DNA from: Heterohyrax brucei
Taxonomy: Eukaryota; Chordata; Mammalia; Hyracoidea; Procaviidae
Direction: 5' to 3'
DNA length: 64,000 bases
Assembly (NCBI GenBank): GCA_028571685.1
Contig: CM053146.1
Span: 113,311,431-113,375,430, forward strand
Below the pieces are notes generated by a model that ran no database searches, was not told where the DNA came from, and saw only the letters and a program-made list of their open reading frames with translations. Shown here in pieces: positions 23,069-32,933 of the stretch. Positions within the stretch are counted from its first letter, which is position 1. Every line of letters starts with the position of its first letter. The position numbers and the translations under genes were made by a program.

Positions 23069-23335
23069 TTCTTTTTTTTTTTACTTTGAGGAGGCAGCTC
23101 TTCCCCTGTTTTATTTTGAGTGTCTTCCAACCTGATGGGCTCATTTTCGGGCTCTGTATCAGACAGTGTTTTGGTGCTATTCATATAATTTTTACTGCCT
23201 AGTTTTTATTCCTAGTCTTGTTCTGGAAGCTCTGCTGAAACTTGTCTATGATGTGTGACCTTGCTGCTATCTGAAATACCAGGGGCATGCTTTCAGCATT
23301 ACAGTCTGACAAACTGATGGATGGGTGGTGCAAAG

Positions 23336-24289
23336 CTCATTGTGAAGATATAATGATTCAATCGCTTTGGCGCTTTGTGCTTTAGGAACACTGATTGAGT
23401 ATGCTTCAGGTAATTTCATGAAACTCTTATGAAAGAATAAAACCATACACACTGAAATTCATAAAGGAAAAATAATCATGTGTGATACTAGAAAATTAAT
23501 TAATTAGAAAATTCATATTCTTGTACCTGTACTTCTAACTTTTCTATGTATGATTTTTATGCATATTTTTCTTCATAAATTTTTATATGAAATTTAAGCA
23601 TCAAGCTCAGGTGTATGTAATACTTGAAGGTTACTTTTTCCACTTAATGTATCATGAACATTTTCTCAAAGTTTCATGAAATTCTTCACTTGCACCTCTG
23701 GCAATCACACTTTTAATGGTGTTGGACTCTATTCCTTTCCTCACTTTCTGGGCCAAGAGTCAAACTTTTACTTTTCTTTTTAAAAGGAAAAAGCAGATTT
23801 CAGTTTACACCAGTAGGTGTCATCCATTCACATGAAGCATATCCTGAGACACGTAACAGAAATTGACTCAAATATTCATTAAATTTCGTGTTCTGTCTGA
23901 GCCTATCCGAGTCCTTTAGATAAAGGGGATTTAGATCCTAAATAAAATTTAGAGATGATTCTACCTTGGCCCTCAAAGTACATGTACAAAAAAAACAGAC
24001 AAAAGCAGTGCTTATACAGACTGAGCTTTATAGGTTTGAAGTTCATATTTTACATCTTAAAAATGCATCAATTACTAAAGAGTGATTATTAAAATCTTGC
24101 TATGAATGGCTACCCAAAAAAGGTCAATGATGCTGCTGGCTGTCACATTTTTCTGAAAGAGTCTCACCTGTCTTAATTTTGTTTATAAAATTCAAGGTGA
24201 GCCAAAACTGTTATGAGGCATTTTTAAGATATAAAAAAGTCATGAAATTAAAAAAAAAAAGGTAACACTTGTAAGATTTTCTTTATCAT
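23336..24289. other. Intergenic, no recognised feature
   Basis: AT-rich. Text at about 23520-23720 looks like an old dispersed repeat but could not be assigned. Confidence 0.4.
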
Positions 24290-24450
24290 GCTATAGTTCT
24301 TAAGAGATTTCAAATATATTACCTTTTTATTTTTACAACAATCTTGTAAGATAACAGATGAGTGTGTTGATCAGAAAGTTTCTGTATTCTGCTTAGCATC
24401 ACACAGCTTGGTAAGTGGGGGAGTCCTGTCTAGAATCAAGTCTTCTGACT
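24290..24450 (-). repeat. MIR SINE fragment
   Basis: ACAACAATCTTGTAAGATAAC, TTAGCATCACACAGCTTGGTA and AAGTGGGGGAGTCCTGTCTAG follow the reverse complement of MIR. Confidence 0.65.
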
Positions 24451-24893
24451 TTAAGTGTATATATTTGCATGTATTGCCCCAATGAGTGTTATCCTTTAAA
24501 GCAGAGGTTAAAAATTCATGATCCATGGACCAAATTAGGTCTTCAGAATGTTTTGTTTACCTCCCATAGTGTTAGAATATACTGTATTGAAAATTTTTTG
24601 AATAACTCGTAAACTTCAAATTTGTGGTATTTCCCACAACCATTAGGCTTTCCTGCTTATTTGAAAACCAGAAGACCTGACTACACTGCATGCACATTCC
24701 TTTGTGGCAGTGTGCAGTGGAAGCCCAGGAGCTGTGTCCTCTCTGTGTGCTCTCGTGTGCCCCGGAGCCCACCGCTCCCTATGGCCTCAAACCTGGCCGG
24801 CTCATCAGCTGTTCTAGCTGCCTGATCCCCGTAGGCATATGAATTTGTGACTTCTGTAAGTTACAGCCTTTCAGGAAAGACTTATTCCAGCTG
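24451..24893. other. Intergenic, no recognised feature
   Basis: Nothing could be assigned in this stretch. Confidence 0.4.
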
Positions 24894-25429
24894 TCATGGA
24901 TTGCCTTGTGCCTCTCCACAAATGTGTGCAATAATTTGTCTGGGCTGGTGATTCCCAATTTTATGTGATTGCCCTCATTTTGTGATTTTCCTATGCTGTA
25001 AATCCTAGTCTCTGCTTGTGGCTAATAGAGTGGATTATGTTTGAGAGGATTAGGATGAGATTCTAACATGCTTCCTAAGGGGGTAAAGAAAGTTACCCTG
25101 TAGTGTGGCTCACATCATGTTTTATCATACAGTAGATAAAAGGAAAGAGAAGCAAGCAGAGAGTTGGGAACATTATACCACCAAGAAAACAGTACTGGGA
25201 GAAGTGTGCGTCCATCAGACCTCAGGTTCCTGTACCAAGATACTCCCTGTTCCAAGATACCAAAGACTGATGCAACACAGAGAGCTTCATCTAGAATTAA
25301 CAAAGAAGGAAAGCTTTCCCCTACAGCAGATATCCTGAATTTGGACTTGCAGTCTATTTTAAGAATAAACTTTCCCTTGTTAAAGCCATCCACCTGTGGT
25401 ATTTCTGTTAGAATAGTCCCAAAGGACTA
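24894..25429 (+). mobile_element. Solitary LTR, MaLR/ERVL-like
   Basis: Same family as 12853-13369. Shared blocks are TGTCATGGATTG at the start, GGAAAGAGAAGCAAGCAGAG, CTGAATTTGGACTTG, GTTAAAGCCATCCAC and a terminal GGACTAAGAT. Flanking CCAGC and CCAAC may be its 5-bp duplication. It is a fossil with no coding potential. Confidence 0.65.
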
Positions 25430-25589
25430 AGATACCAACAAAGCTATTACAGTTCAAAGCATTTCAAAATAGCTTTTAAAATCTGGTTAAGTGTCACACA
25501 AGAAATGCAGATATACTGTATCCCATTTAACTTGTTCTTTTTTTTTGCATTTCACAATTTATAAATTATTTTAATATATATTATTTTGT

Positions 25590-25700
25590 TAATCACCATG
25601 GCAAATTTCGGTGATAGTTATCATTATCTATACTTTACAGATAAATAAGAACAGCGCAGAGAAATAAATCACATCTTGTAAGTTCATATAGCTTGTGATT
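25590..25700 (-). repeat. MIR-like fragment
   Basis: TATCATTATCTATACTTTACAG followed by ATAAATAAGAACAGCGCAGAG resembles reversed MIR. Weak. Confidence 0.45.
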
Positions 25701-25726
25701 TTTGTTTTGTAACTTTTATTGCCAGA

Positions 25727-25878
25727 AATCCTGGTGGTGTCGTAGTTAAGGACTGCAGCCATTAGTCTGCCAAAGGATGGCAGTTTGAATCTACCAGGTG
25801 CTCCTTGGCAACCCTGTAGGACAGTTCTACTCTATCCTGTGGGATCACTGTGAGTCACGATGGGTGTTTTGGTTTTTC
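25727..25878 (+). repeat. AfroSINE
   Basis: GAAATCCTGGTGGTGTCGTAG at the head and CTACCAGGTGCTCCTTGG in the middle. Its tail abuts an antisense AfroSINE. Confidence 0.9.
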
Positions 25879-26062
25879 TGTTGAGTTAATTCTAACTTGT
25901 AGCAACCCCATATGATGGAGTAGAACCTCCTGTAGGGCTCTTTGGGCTGTAATCTTTACAGGGGCAGATCATCAGCTCTTTTCTCTGGTGGAGTGGCTGG
26001 ATGGGTTTGAACTGCCAACCTTTCAGTTAGCAGCTGAAGACTGCATCAGTAGGGCTTCTTAA
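25879..26062 (-). repeat. AfroSINE, antisense, tail-to-tail with the previous one
   Basis: TAATTCTAACTTGTAGCAACC at the tail side, GGTTTGAACTGCCAACC in the middle, and AGGGCTTCTT at the head. This is the variant with the longer middle block. Confidence 0.85.
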
Positions 26063-27424
26063 TTAACGTGTGGTAGGGACTGCTTGATCACGCGGGAAGA
26101 CTATATAGAACAAGGAAAGTAACTTAAGCAGAATGGCTGTTAGTTCTTATAACTCAGTCAGTATTCCAGGGTATTGTCTGAGCAGAAGGTGCCAGGTTGG
26201 GAAACACAGGATAATTAGCTTTGCGTTTTGCAAAGATTCTCTGGTTGCAGTGCAGAAACATACTGAAGCAAGACAAGAGTTGGGGCAGAAAGAGCAGACA
26301 GGAGGCGTCCAGGAGAAGGGCGATCCAGCCCTGATACAAGGAAGTGACCCTGGGGAGAGAGGAAAGGAAAAAAAGACTTGGAAGACAGGTGGAAAGGAGA
26401 ACAATTAGGGCTTTTTGGTGGCTTATTTGGAGAGGGACAGCTGATAACCCAGGTTCCTGGCTGGTTGGCAGGGAAGACGGTGGTTATCACTGAACAAACT
26501 GCAGAGAACACAGGAGTAGAAGCAGCACGGCTATGAGAGCACTTTCTTCTTTTTGGATGCTTTCCCGTTTCAAATGGCACACGGGGTTTAGGTGAAGCAA
26601 AGGGACTTTCGGGGTGCCTTTTAACCCTATTTTTTGGACTCAGAGGCTCTGGGGTGTGAGCACCTGCACACACACAAATGTTCTCACTAAGTTTCAAGCA
26701 AAGCGGTTGAAAAATACTCACCTGCGGATATCAGAAAAGCCGAAGTGCAGCATTCTGAGCTCTGCTGCTTGCGAGGTAAGAAATAACAAACCTGCTTCTG
26801 CTGGAACTGATTTTCCGTTCCCCACCCTCACCCGAGGCCTCTGCACACACAAATCAAAACTCTCTTAAGTCATGGAATTAAAAAGAAAAAAAGAAAAGCA
26901 AACAAGAAGGGCTTCCTGTGGGTTGAATGGAAATTTTTGCCCAGTTTATTTGTCTGGTACATGAAAAGTAGTTCTGGATATTTAAAACCACAAATAATTG
27001 TCTTCTTAACAATTTTTGAGAAGGTAGAGGCACGGAGGGGTTATGTATGGAGATCTTTGACATAAGGCACAATGTATACAGTAGCAGAGTCTGCTCCCCT
27101 TTGAGATCAGTTACCACCAAATGCCATACAGAGAAGCACGCTGGTTAGAAGACAGTAAACAGATTCAAACAAAAACACGCAGATGCAGCTGAACTAACGG
27201 TGAATTCATCTACGATTTGTGTAACTTTTCTCCCATTCGACACGGGTGCACTGTGCCTAAATTTTATTAGAAAATCTTTTTTTTTTTTTCTATTAAAGTA
27301 TTTTGAAACTTCACGTAGGACCTATGTATTTTTTCTTCTGTAAAGTATGAGATCAAATGATGCTGCAAGCAATTTACAGCTAGATAAATGAAGGCTACCG
27401 TGACTGCGCATCGTGTGAAAATTT
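26063..27424. other. Intergenic, no recognised feature
   Basis: Mostly unique-looking sequence with fewer repeats than elsewhere. A minus-strand open stretch at 26215-26721 has no recognisable domain and is judged chance. A conserved regulatory element is possible but cannot be shown from one genome. Confidence 0.4.
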
Positions 27425-27625
27425 AGAGTGCAGGCTTGGAAGTTTCATTGTCTGGCTTTGGTTTGGCTCGGTCACTTCTCCGCTGTGTGATGCTCATTTC
27501 CTCGTCTACAAAACAGGAATAATAATGTTTACCTCAGAGAGTCGTGAGAACTGAATGAAACAATACACATGAAGACAGTGTCCGACACACAGTTTGTACT
27601 CAGTAAATGTTAATTATTAGGTCCC
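27425..27625 (+). repeat. MIR SINE
   Basis: A well-preserved MIR: GCTGTGTGATGCTCATTTCCT, AAACAGGAATAATAATG, then TACTCAGTAAATGTTAATTAT. Confidence 0.85.
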
Positions 27626-28829
27626 TGCCCTGTGTCTTCCTCTGTGTCGCTGCAGATGAGCTCTAGAATAGGTGGTAGCTTTTATCAGTTGAAGAAAAAG
27701 TGCCTAATGTTTCATCCCAGAGGCAGGCCACAAGTTGGTTAGGAAAAACGAACGATTCACAGTTGCCGTCTGTTTGCTAAAAGAGGACTCAGCACAGCAG
27801 TCGGTCTGGGAGCATCTCCTCTTGATGCTTTCAAGGGGTAGAGCAAAAGGGAAGGGAACTGAAGGAAATCAGGGTGACCGGTGTTGGGGGGACCCAATCT
27901 TCACTGCTCAGGCAACTCAGGACCTCAAGTAGCTTTTTTGTTTTTTAAATTCTACTTCAGGTAAAAGTTTAGAGCTCATGTTAATTTCTCATATAAAAAT
28001 TTAGACACATATTGTTATGTGACCCTATTTGCAACCTTTATAATTACAGTAAAGTCCTTCTTTCCACTCTGGGTTTCCAGGGTCCATTCAACTAACTCCT
28101 GTCCCTTTCTGCCTTCTCATCTCACCTCTGGACTGGTACTGCCCATTGAGTCTGCTCTATCTACTTGAATGAAGAAACACATTCTTCACAAGTATTATTT
28201 TAGAGTATACAGTCCAGTCTAATCTTCGTTTGAAGAGTTGGCTTCAGGAATTGTTTTTAGTTCTGGGTTAACAGATACTCCAGAGGCTGTAACTTCTGAG
28301 GTTCCTCCAGTCTCAACCAGACTGTTACGTCTGATCTTTTTGCCTGAGTTTGATTGCTGCACCCCACTTTGCTCTTGCTTCGTTGGGTACTCTCTGTTGT
28401 GTTTCCTGTCAGGGCAGTTCTTGGTGATAGCCAGGCACCATCTAGTTTTTCTGGTCTCAGGCTGAATCAGCCTGTGTCTGTTTTGTCTCTTGGGCTAATA
28501 TTTCCGTTGTATCTTTGGTGTTCTTCATTCTCCTTTGCTCCACGTAGGGTGAGACCAATTGATGCATCTTAGACGGCTGCTTTCCAGCTTTTAAGAACTC
28601 AGACTCCACTCACCACAGTGGGATGCAGAACACTCGTAATAAACTTTGTTTTGTTATGCCAATTAACCTAGATGTCCCCTGAGACCATGGTCCTAGACCC
28701 TTGACCCTGCTACTCTGTCCCTTGGAGTGTTCAGGAAACTGCTTAGGTTTTGGTTTAGTTCAGCTGTGCTGACTTCCTCTGTATTGTGTCTTTCCTTTGC
28801 TTCACTTAAGACAATTCTTGATTACTCTA

Positions 28830-28880
28830 TAGAGCTACCATGTGTCAGAATCAACTTAATGGAAATGAGTTCAGTTTTTT
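28830..28880 (+). repeat. AfroSINE tail fragment
   Basis: Only the last part remains: TCTATAGAGCTACCATG, GTGTCAGAATCAACTTAATGG and a T-rich end, inside the L1 3' UTR. Confidence 0.7.
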
Positions 28881-29485
28881 TTTACCTAGTTAGTGAATTC
28901 CCTTCTCCACACCCTCATAACCATCAATGAATGTTTTTTTTATCTATGTTTAAACCCTCTCTTGAGTTCTTATAATGGTGGTTTCATATAACATTTGTCC
29001 TTTTTCAATTGACTCATTTCATTCAACCTAATGCCTTCCAAATTCATTCATGTTGTGAGACATTTCAAGAATTCATCATTGTTCTTTACAGTTGTGTAGT
29101 ATTCCATTGTGTGAATATACCATAATTTGTTTGTCCATTTATCCACTGATGGGCACCTTGGTTGTTTTCATCTTTTTCTTATTTATTGTGAACAGTGCTG
29201 CAATACACATGGGCATGCATATACCTATTTATGTGACAGCTCTTATTTCTTTTAAATACGTTCCAAGAAGGGGGATTTCTGGATCATCTGATACTTCTAT
29301 ATCTAGCCTTTACAGGAAGAACCAAGTCAATTTCCAAAATGGTTATTACCATTTTACATCCACACCAGAAGTGTATAAGTGGTATAAGTGTTCCAGTCTC
29401 TCTACAGCTTCTCCAACATTTATTATTTTGTGTTTTTTTTTTTTTTTTGTTTGTTTGGATTAATGTAGCCTTCTTGGGGGTGAGA

Positions 29486-29645
29486 AACCCTGGTGGTGTA
29501 GTAGTTAAGTGCTGTGTCTGCTAACCGAAAGCTTAGCAGTTCAAGTCTTCCAGGCACTCCTTGTAAACTCTATGGGGCTGTTCTGCTCTGACCTATAGGG
29601 TCATTATGAGTTGGAATTGACTTGATGAGAATAGCTTTTTAGCTT
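29486..29645 (+). repeat. AfroSINE inserted in L1
   Basis: Complete SINE with an exact 15-bp target-site duplication, TTCTTGGGGGTGAGA, at 29471-29485 and 29646-29660. Confidence 0.95.
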
Positions 29646-29935
29646 TTCTTGGGGGTGAGATGGTATCCAATTGTAGTTTTGATTTGCATTTCTTTAATAA
29701 CTAATGATTGTGAACATTTCCTCATACATCTGTTAGTCATCTGAATGTCTACTTTGGTGAAGTGCCTGTTCACATCATTTGCCCATTTTTAAACCGGGTT
29801 ATTTGTCTTTCTGTTGTTGAAGTTTTGCAGTTTCTTGTAGATTATAGAGGTCAGATTCTGATTAGATATCTTGCAGCCCCCTTTTTTTTCCCAGTCTATA
29901 ATTTGTTCAGCTAGTTTGTTTTTGAGGCCCAGGAG

Positions 29936-30267
29936 TCTTCAGAAAGGTACCTGGGGAAGCCCCCACTGCTTAGAGGAAATCACTGGAAAATCAGGCTCAT
30001 AACTTGCCTTTCATATTCCCTCTGGTCAAATTTCCTTAATCACTGTTTCGGTTAACTGTAGACATAGCCTCTGCTCCAGGGCCTGGATATTTTGGACTGA
30101 CATCTTGATTGCTTTTCTCATCTAGATGCCATCTTTGCAAATTAGAGAGTCAATCCTGCCACATCACTTCCTGGAAGCTCAGCCTGGATCCAGATCCTAG
30201 ACACCCATTTAGACCTTAGGAGGGCAGGATCAGCAAGCCTTGGCATAGGTGATTCCAGCTGCCTTGG
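29936..30267. other. Intergenic, no recognised feature
   Basis: Nothing could be assigned between the L1 and the MIR. Confidence 0.4.
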
Positions 30268-30460
30268 TTAAGAGTGAGGACTCTGGAGCCACTCTCCAAA
30301 TTCTAACACTGTCACTTAGTAACAGTATGGTCTTAGGTTACTTCCTTTACTGCTAAGTGTTTCAGTTTTCCTTATCTATAAAATGGGGAGAATTATAGTC
30401 CCTTCCTCATGGGGTTGTTTACAGGATTAAAGGAGTTAACATACATATAAAATATCACCT
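30268..30460 (+). repeat. MIR SINE
   Basis: CTTATCTATAAAATGGGGAG, CCTCATGGGGTTGTTTACAGG and ATTAAAGGAGTTAACATACAT follow MIR. Confidence 0.8.
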
Positions 30461-30560
30461 AAATGTGTAATATACTTAAATATATATAAGACAATGTGAA
30501 TATAATAGTAATAGCTATATGTATAATATTTTATATATATTAAGATATACTATATATTAT

Positions 30561-30705
30561 TTGGAGCCCTGGTGGCATAGTAGTTAAAAGCTAAGACTGC
30601 TAACCAAAAGCTCACCAGTTGCTCCTTAGAAAACCTGTGGGGGCAGTTCTGCTCTGTCCTATAAGGTTGCTATGAGTGGAAATCAAATCAATGGCACATA
30701 ACAAC
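30561..30705 (+). repeat. AfroSINE
   Basis: GGAGCCCTGGTGGCATAGTAG at the head and TATAAGGTTGCTATGAG in the tail, in an AT-rich host stretch. Confidence 0.9.
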
Positions 30706-30837
30706 TATGTATATTATTTTACAGTTTTATGTATGTGTTGCATTAAGGTGGATTATTTAATGTAAAACACTTAAGATATAAAAATATGACAATAAGAATA
30801 TATTATTACTATTGCTGTTATTGCTGTTGTCTAATAT

Positions 30838-30998
30838 GTCTCCTAGTAGCACAATGGTTAAGTGCTACAGCTGCTAATCAAAAAGTCAGCAGTTCAAATC
30901 TGGCAGGTGCTACTTAGAAACTCTATGGGGCAGTTCTGTTCTGTCCTATAGGGATGCTATGAGTCAGAATCGACTTGATGGCACTAGATTTGGTTTTG
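30838..30998 (+). repeat. AfroSINE
   Basis: CTCCTAGTAGCACAATGG at the head, GCTGCTAATCAAAAAGTCAGC in the middle, and ATGAGTCAGAATCGACTTG in the tail. Confidence 0.92.
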
Positions 30999-31113
30999 AA
31001 TCTACCTCCCTACAAGGATAGAGAGACTATTTATGGGTAGGTTTCTCAACTTGCTTGCTTCCAATTGAAGCTGTAGATGCAGAATCCCAGAGTTTGCAGA
31101 CTCTGCTGTGATA

Positions 31114-31584
31114 GGAGGACTGCCAATTAGGTTTGCAAACTCATCCTAGAAAAAGCATGACATGACTCACTGCTGAATATCACTATAGTCACCTTCGAAA
31201 TACTCCCTTTGGGAAGCTATGCACTGATGCCAGTGCCTAGTCCACCCTTCAAAGTGATTTTGGAACACTTTTCTGGAAAGTTGTCATAGTATCCTTGATG
31301 TCCTGAAAATCATCAAAATGTCCTCCTTTCAGTATTTCCTGTATCTTTAGGTAAAGAAAAAAGTCACTTGGACCAGATCAGATGAGTAGGAGGGTGTTCC
31401 AATAGTTATCTGTTTACTTACTAAAAACTCCCTCACAGACAACTACACTATTGAGTTCACAAACTTGTCACCTTGCTACCATGTGCAATGGTCATTCCAG
31501 AAGGGGATGACCATAGTGACATTCAGCAATGAGGTATGTAACACTTAGAACAATTAAGTTTGAGGACTTAATTGTCAGACTTTT
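31114..31584 (-). mobile_element. Mariner-type DNA transposon, short internally deleted copy
   Basis: The ends are inverted: GAGGACTGCCAATTAGG on the left against TTAATTGTCAGAC on the right, with TA near each edge. Internal text (GAAGCTATGCACTGATGCCAG, AAATGTCCTCCTTTCAG, AACTCCCTCACAGAC) is antisense to a mariner transposase C-terminal region. At about 470 bp it is far shorter than the roughly 1.3 kb of an autonomous mariner. A related copy is at 45910-46449. Confidence 0.75.
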
Positions 31585-31683
31585 TATGCAGAGTAGAGAT
31601 TATTGGTTTAAAATTGACCCCGTCATTTGGAAAATTGCAATCTATAATAAATACCATACAAATATTATTTCTCTGAATCCTAT

Positions 31684-32170
31684 TGTCTAAGTTATCTAGT
31701 GCTGCTACGGTAGAAATACCACAAGTAGATGGCTTTAACAAACAGAAGTTTATTTTCTCACAGTCTAGTAGGCTACAAGTCTGAACTCATGAGGTGCACC
31801 CCAGGGAAAGGCTTTCTCACTCAGTCAGCTCTGGAAGTAGGTGCTTGTCATAAGTCTTCCAGGCGCTTCTCTGAGCAGGAACCCCAGGCTGATCTCCTTC
31901 CAGAGCTGCTTTCTTGGTGGTATGATGTCCCCCTGTCTCTCTCCTTGCTTCTCTCGTTTATACGCCACCAGAGACTGACTTAAGGTGTAACCTAATGCTG
32001 GGGGATGAGTCTTGCCTTGTTCATATAGCTGCTACAAATCCCACCTCATTAACATCATAAAGGTGGGGTTTACATAGGAAAACTACATCAGACGACAATT
32101 ACACAATACTAGGAATCACAGACTAGCCAAGTGGATACACCTAATTTCTGGGGAACACAATGCAGCACAT
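31684..32170 (-). mobile_element. Solitary LTR, MaLR/ERVL-like, antisense
   Basis: This is the reverse complement of the family at 12853-13369. It starts TGTCTAAGTTATCTAGTGC, then ATACCACAAGTAGATGGC, GAAAGGCTTTCTC, GCTTTCTTGGTGGTATGATG and a GGGGAACACAATG end. Confidence 0.65.
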
Positions 32171-32487
32171 AATACTTATGTTGCTCCTCTTTTGAATTTT
32201 TCTTTATTTCTTATCTTATTCTAAAATTTTCTCATCTCCACAGCAAGTAGCATAAGATGAAAATGTCTACAAACAAATGTATTAATCATCCTGTGGGTAT
32301 TTTTAGATCCTGTTATTTCCCATAACTATTTATTTACAGAAGTAGCACTGTTTTGAAAACAGCAACAAAAAAAAAATATTCAGAAATTGTCTCCTTAACT
32401 TATTTTCTTGAAACTAGAAGGAGGGTGAAGTTTTCCCATCTTCCAAATATCCACAGGTTAAGAAGGTTCATTCCATAAGCAATAAAC
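32171..32487. other. Upstream of ICOS, no recognised feature
   Basis: AT-rich sequence between an LTR and a SINE. Nothing recognised. Confidence 0.4.
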
Positions 32488-32690
32488 TTGCTGACATCAA
32501 GTTGATTCCATCTTATTGCAACCTTATAGGGCAGTGTAGAAGTGTCCCATAGGGTATCGAAGTATAGTCTTTCCCAAGCTGACTGCCACATCTTTCTCCT
32601 GTGGAGCGATCGGGGGGGTTTGAACTGCTGACTTTTTGGTGAGCAGTCAAATACTTAACCACTTTGCCACCAGGGCCCCCTCCATAACCA
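32488..32690 (-). repeat. AfroSINE in the ICOS upstream region, antisense
   Basis: TTGATTCCATCTTATTGCAACC lies at the tail side, GACTGCCACATCTTTCTCC is the extra-block subfamily marker, GTTTGAACTGCTGAC is in the middle, and GCCACCAGGGCCC is the head. It ends about 120 bp before the inferred ICOS transcription start. Confidence 0.92.
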
Positions 32691-32875
32691 TAACGCCTTC
32701 CACATAGCCGTTGACATCAATAAAGAGATACAGCCTAAACTTGATGCTAAGTATGATATGACATCAACCTCCACAAAACCCACTTCCTTTCCAGAAAATA
32801 GAAAACAATTGAGAATGTAAATTCATTGTCAGCTTGCAACACTGAAGGAGGCAACTGCAGCTGTTTCTGGCAAGC
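32691..32875 (+). promoter_or_regulatory. ICOS: ICOS proximal promoter and 5' UTR
   Basis: The text from about 32811 (AAATTCATTGTCAGC, CAACACTGAAGGAGG, CTGTTTCTGGCAAGC) resembles the human ICOS 5' UTR as recalled, which sets the transcription start near 32811. Just upstream, CACTTCCTTTCCAGAAAATAG contains ETS-like (TTCC) and NFAT-like (TTTCC) cores, plausible for a T-cell-inducible gene. No TATA box is evident at the usual distance. Start and sites are inferred, not proven. Confidence 0.55.
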
Positions 32876-32933
32876 ATGAAGACAGTCATCTGGTATTTCT
32901 TTCTCTTCTGCTTCCAAGTTGATGTTCTAACAG
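32876..32933 (+). CDS. ICOS: ICOS coding exon 1 (signal peptide)
   Basis: Encodes MKTVIWYFFLFCFQVDVLT plus the first base of Gly20. It is a short basic start, then a hydrophobic core, very like the human leader MKSGLWYFFLFCLRIKVLT. The ATG at 32876 is the only one in frame here and gives the family's usual leader length. The donor GTAAGTG follows at 32934. Intron 1 is 15.2 kb. Confidence 0.95.

Larger units (their letters stand above)
19904..23335 (-). mobile_element. RTE-type LINE, near full length, antisense
   Basis: The element reads on the minus strand and spans about 3.1 kb without its two SINE inserts, close to the length usual for RTE/BovB elements. Minus-strand protein text at 20303-20551 (IKECIALGKSAKNLF, LTSKDVTLRTTVHLIQAVVF) matches the C-terminal part of RTE reverse transcriptase. 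Upstream linker text lies at 21535-21985 (IIEQHRKHQKKMEEIY). The 3' end at about 19904 reads TGCTGTTGTTAGGTGCCGTC, then a TTCTGACTCAGCAAC block shared with the AfroSINE tail. Stops break the frame repeatedly, so it is a dead copy. Confidence 0.85.
27930..29935 (-). mobile_element. L1, 5'-truncated, antisense
   Basis: The 3' UTR (27930 to about 28980) matches the other L1 3' ends in this window: CCAGGCACCATCTAG, GACCAATTGATGCATCTTAGA and CACTCTGGGTTTCC blocks. It is followed by ORF2 C-terminal text in antisense (CATTGTGTGAATATACCAT, TGTGAACAGTGCTGCAATA, GATGGTATCCAATTGTAG). It is cut off at about 29935 and interrupted by two AfroSINE pieces. Confidence 0.85.

Noticed and set aside
26215-26721. 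Minus-strand open reading frame of 168 codons
   Set aside because: No recognisable domain, a Ser/Pro-rich random look, and no supporting splice or promoter context; probably chance in a less AT-rich stretch.
26700-26790. Possible non-coding exon with a GAGGTAAGAAAT donor
   Set aside because: A single donor-like match without a partner acceptor or any conservation data is not enough.
1-32487. CTLA4 exons expected upstream of ICOS
   Set aside because: No stretch encoding the CTLA4 Ig domain (MYPPPY motif) or its tail was found on the + strand; the gene must lie further left.
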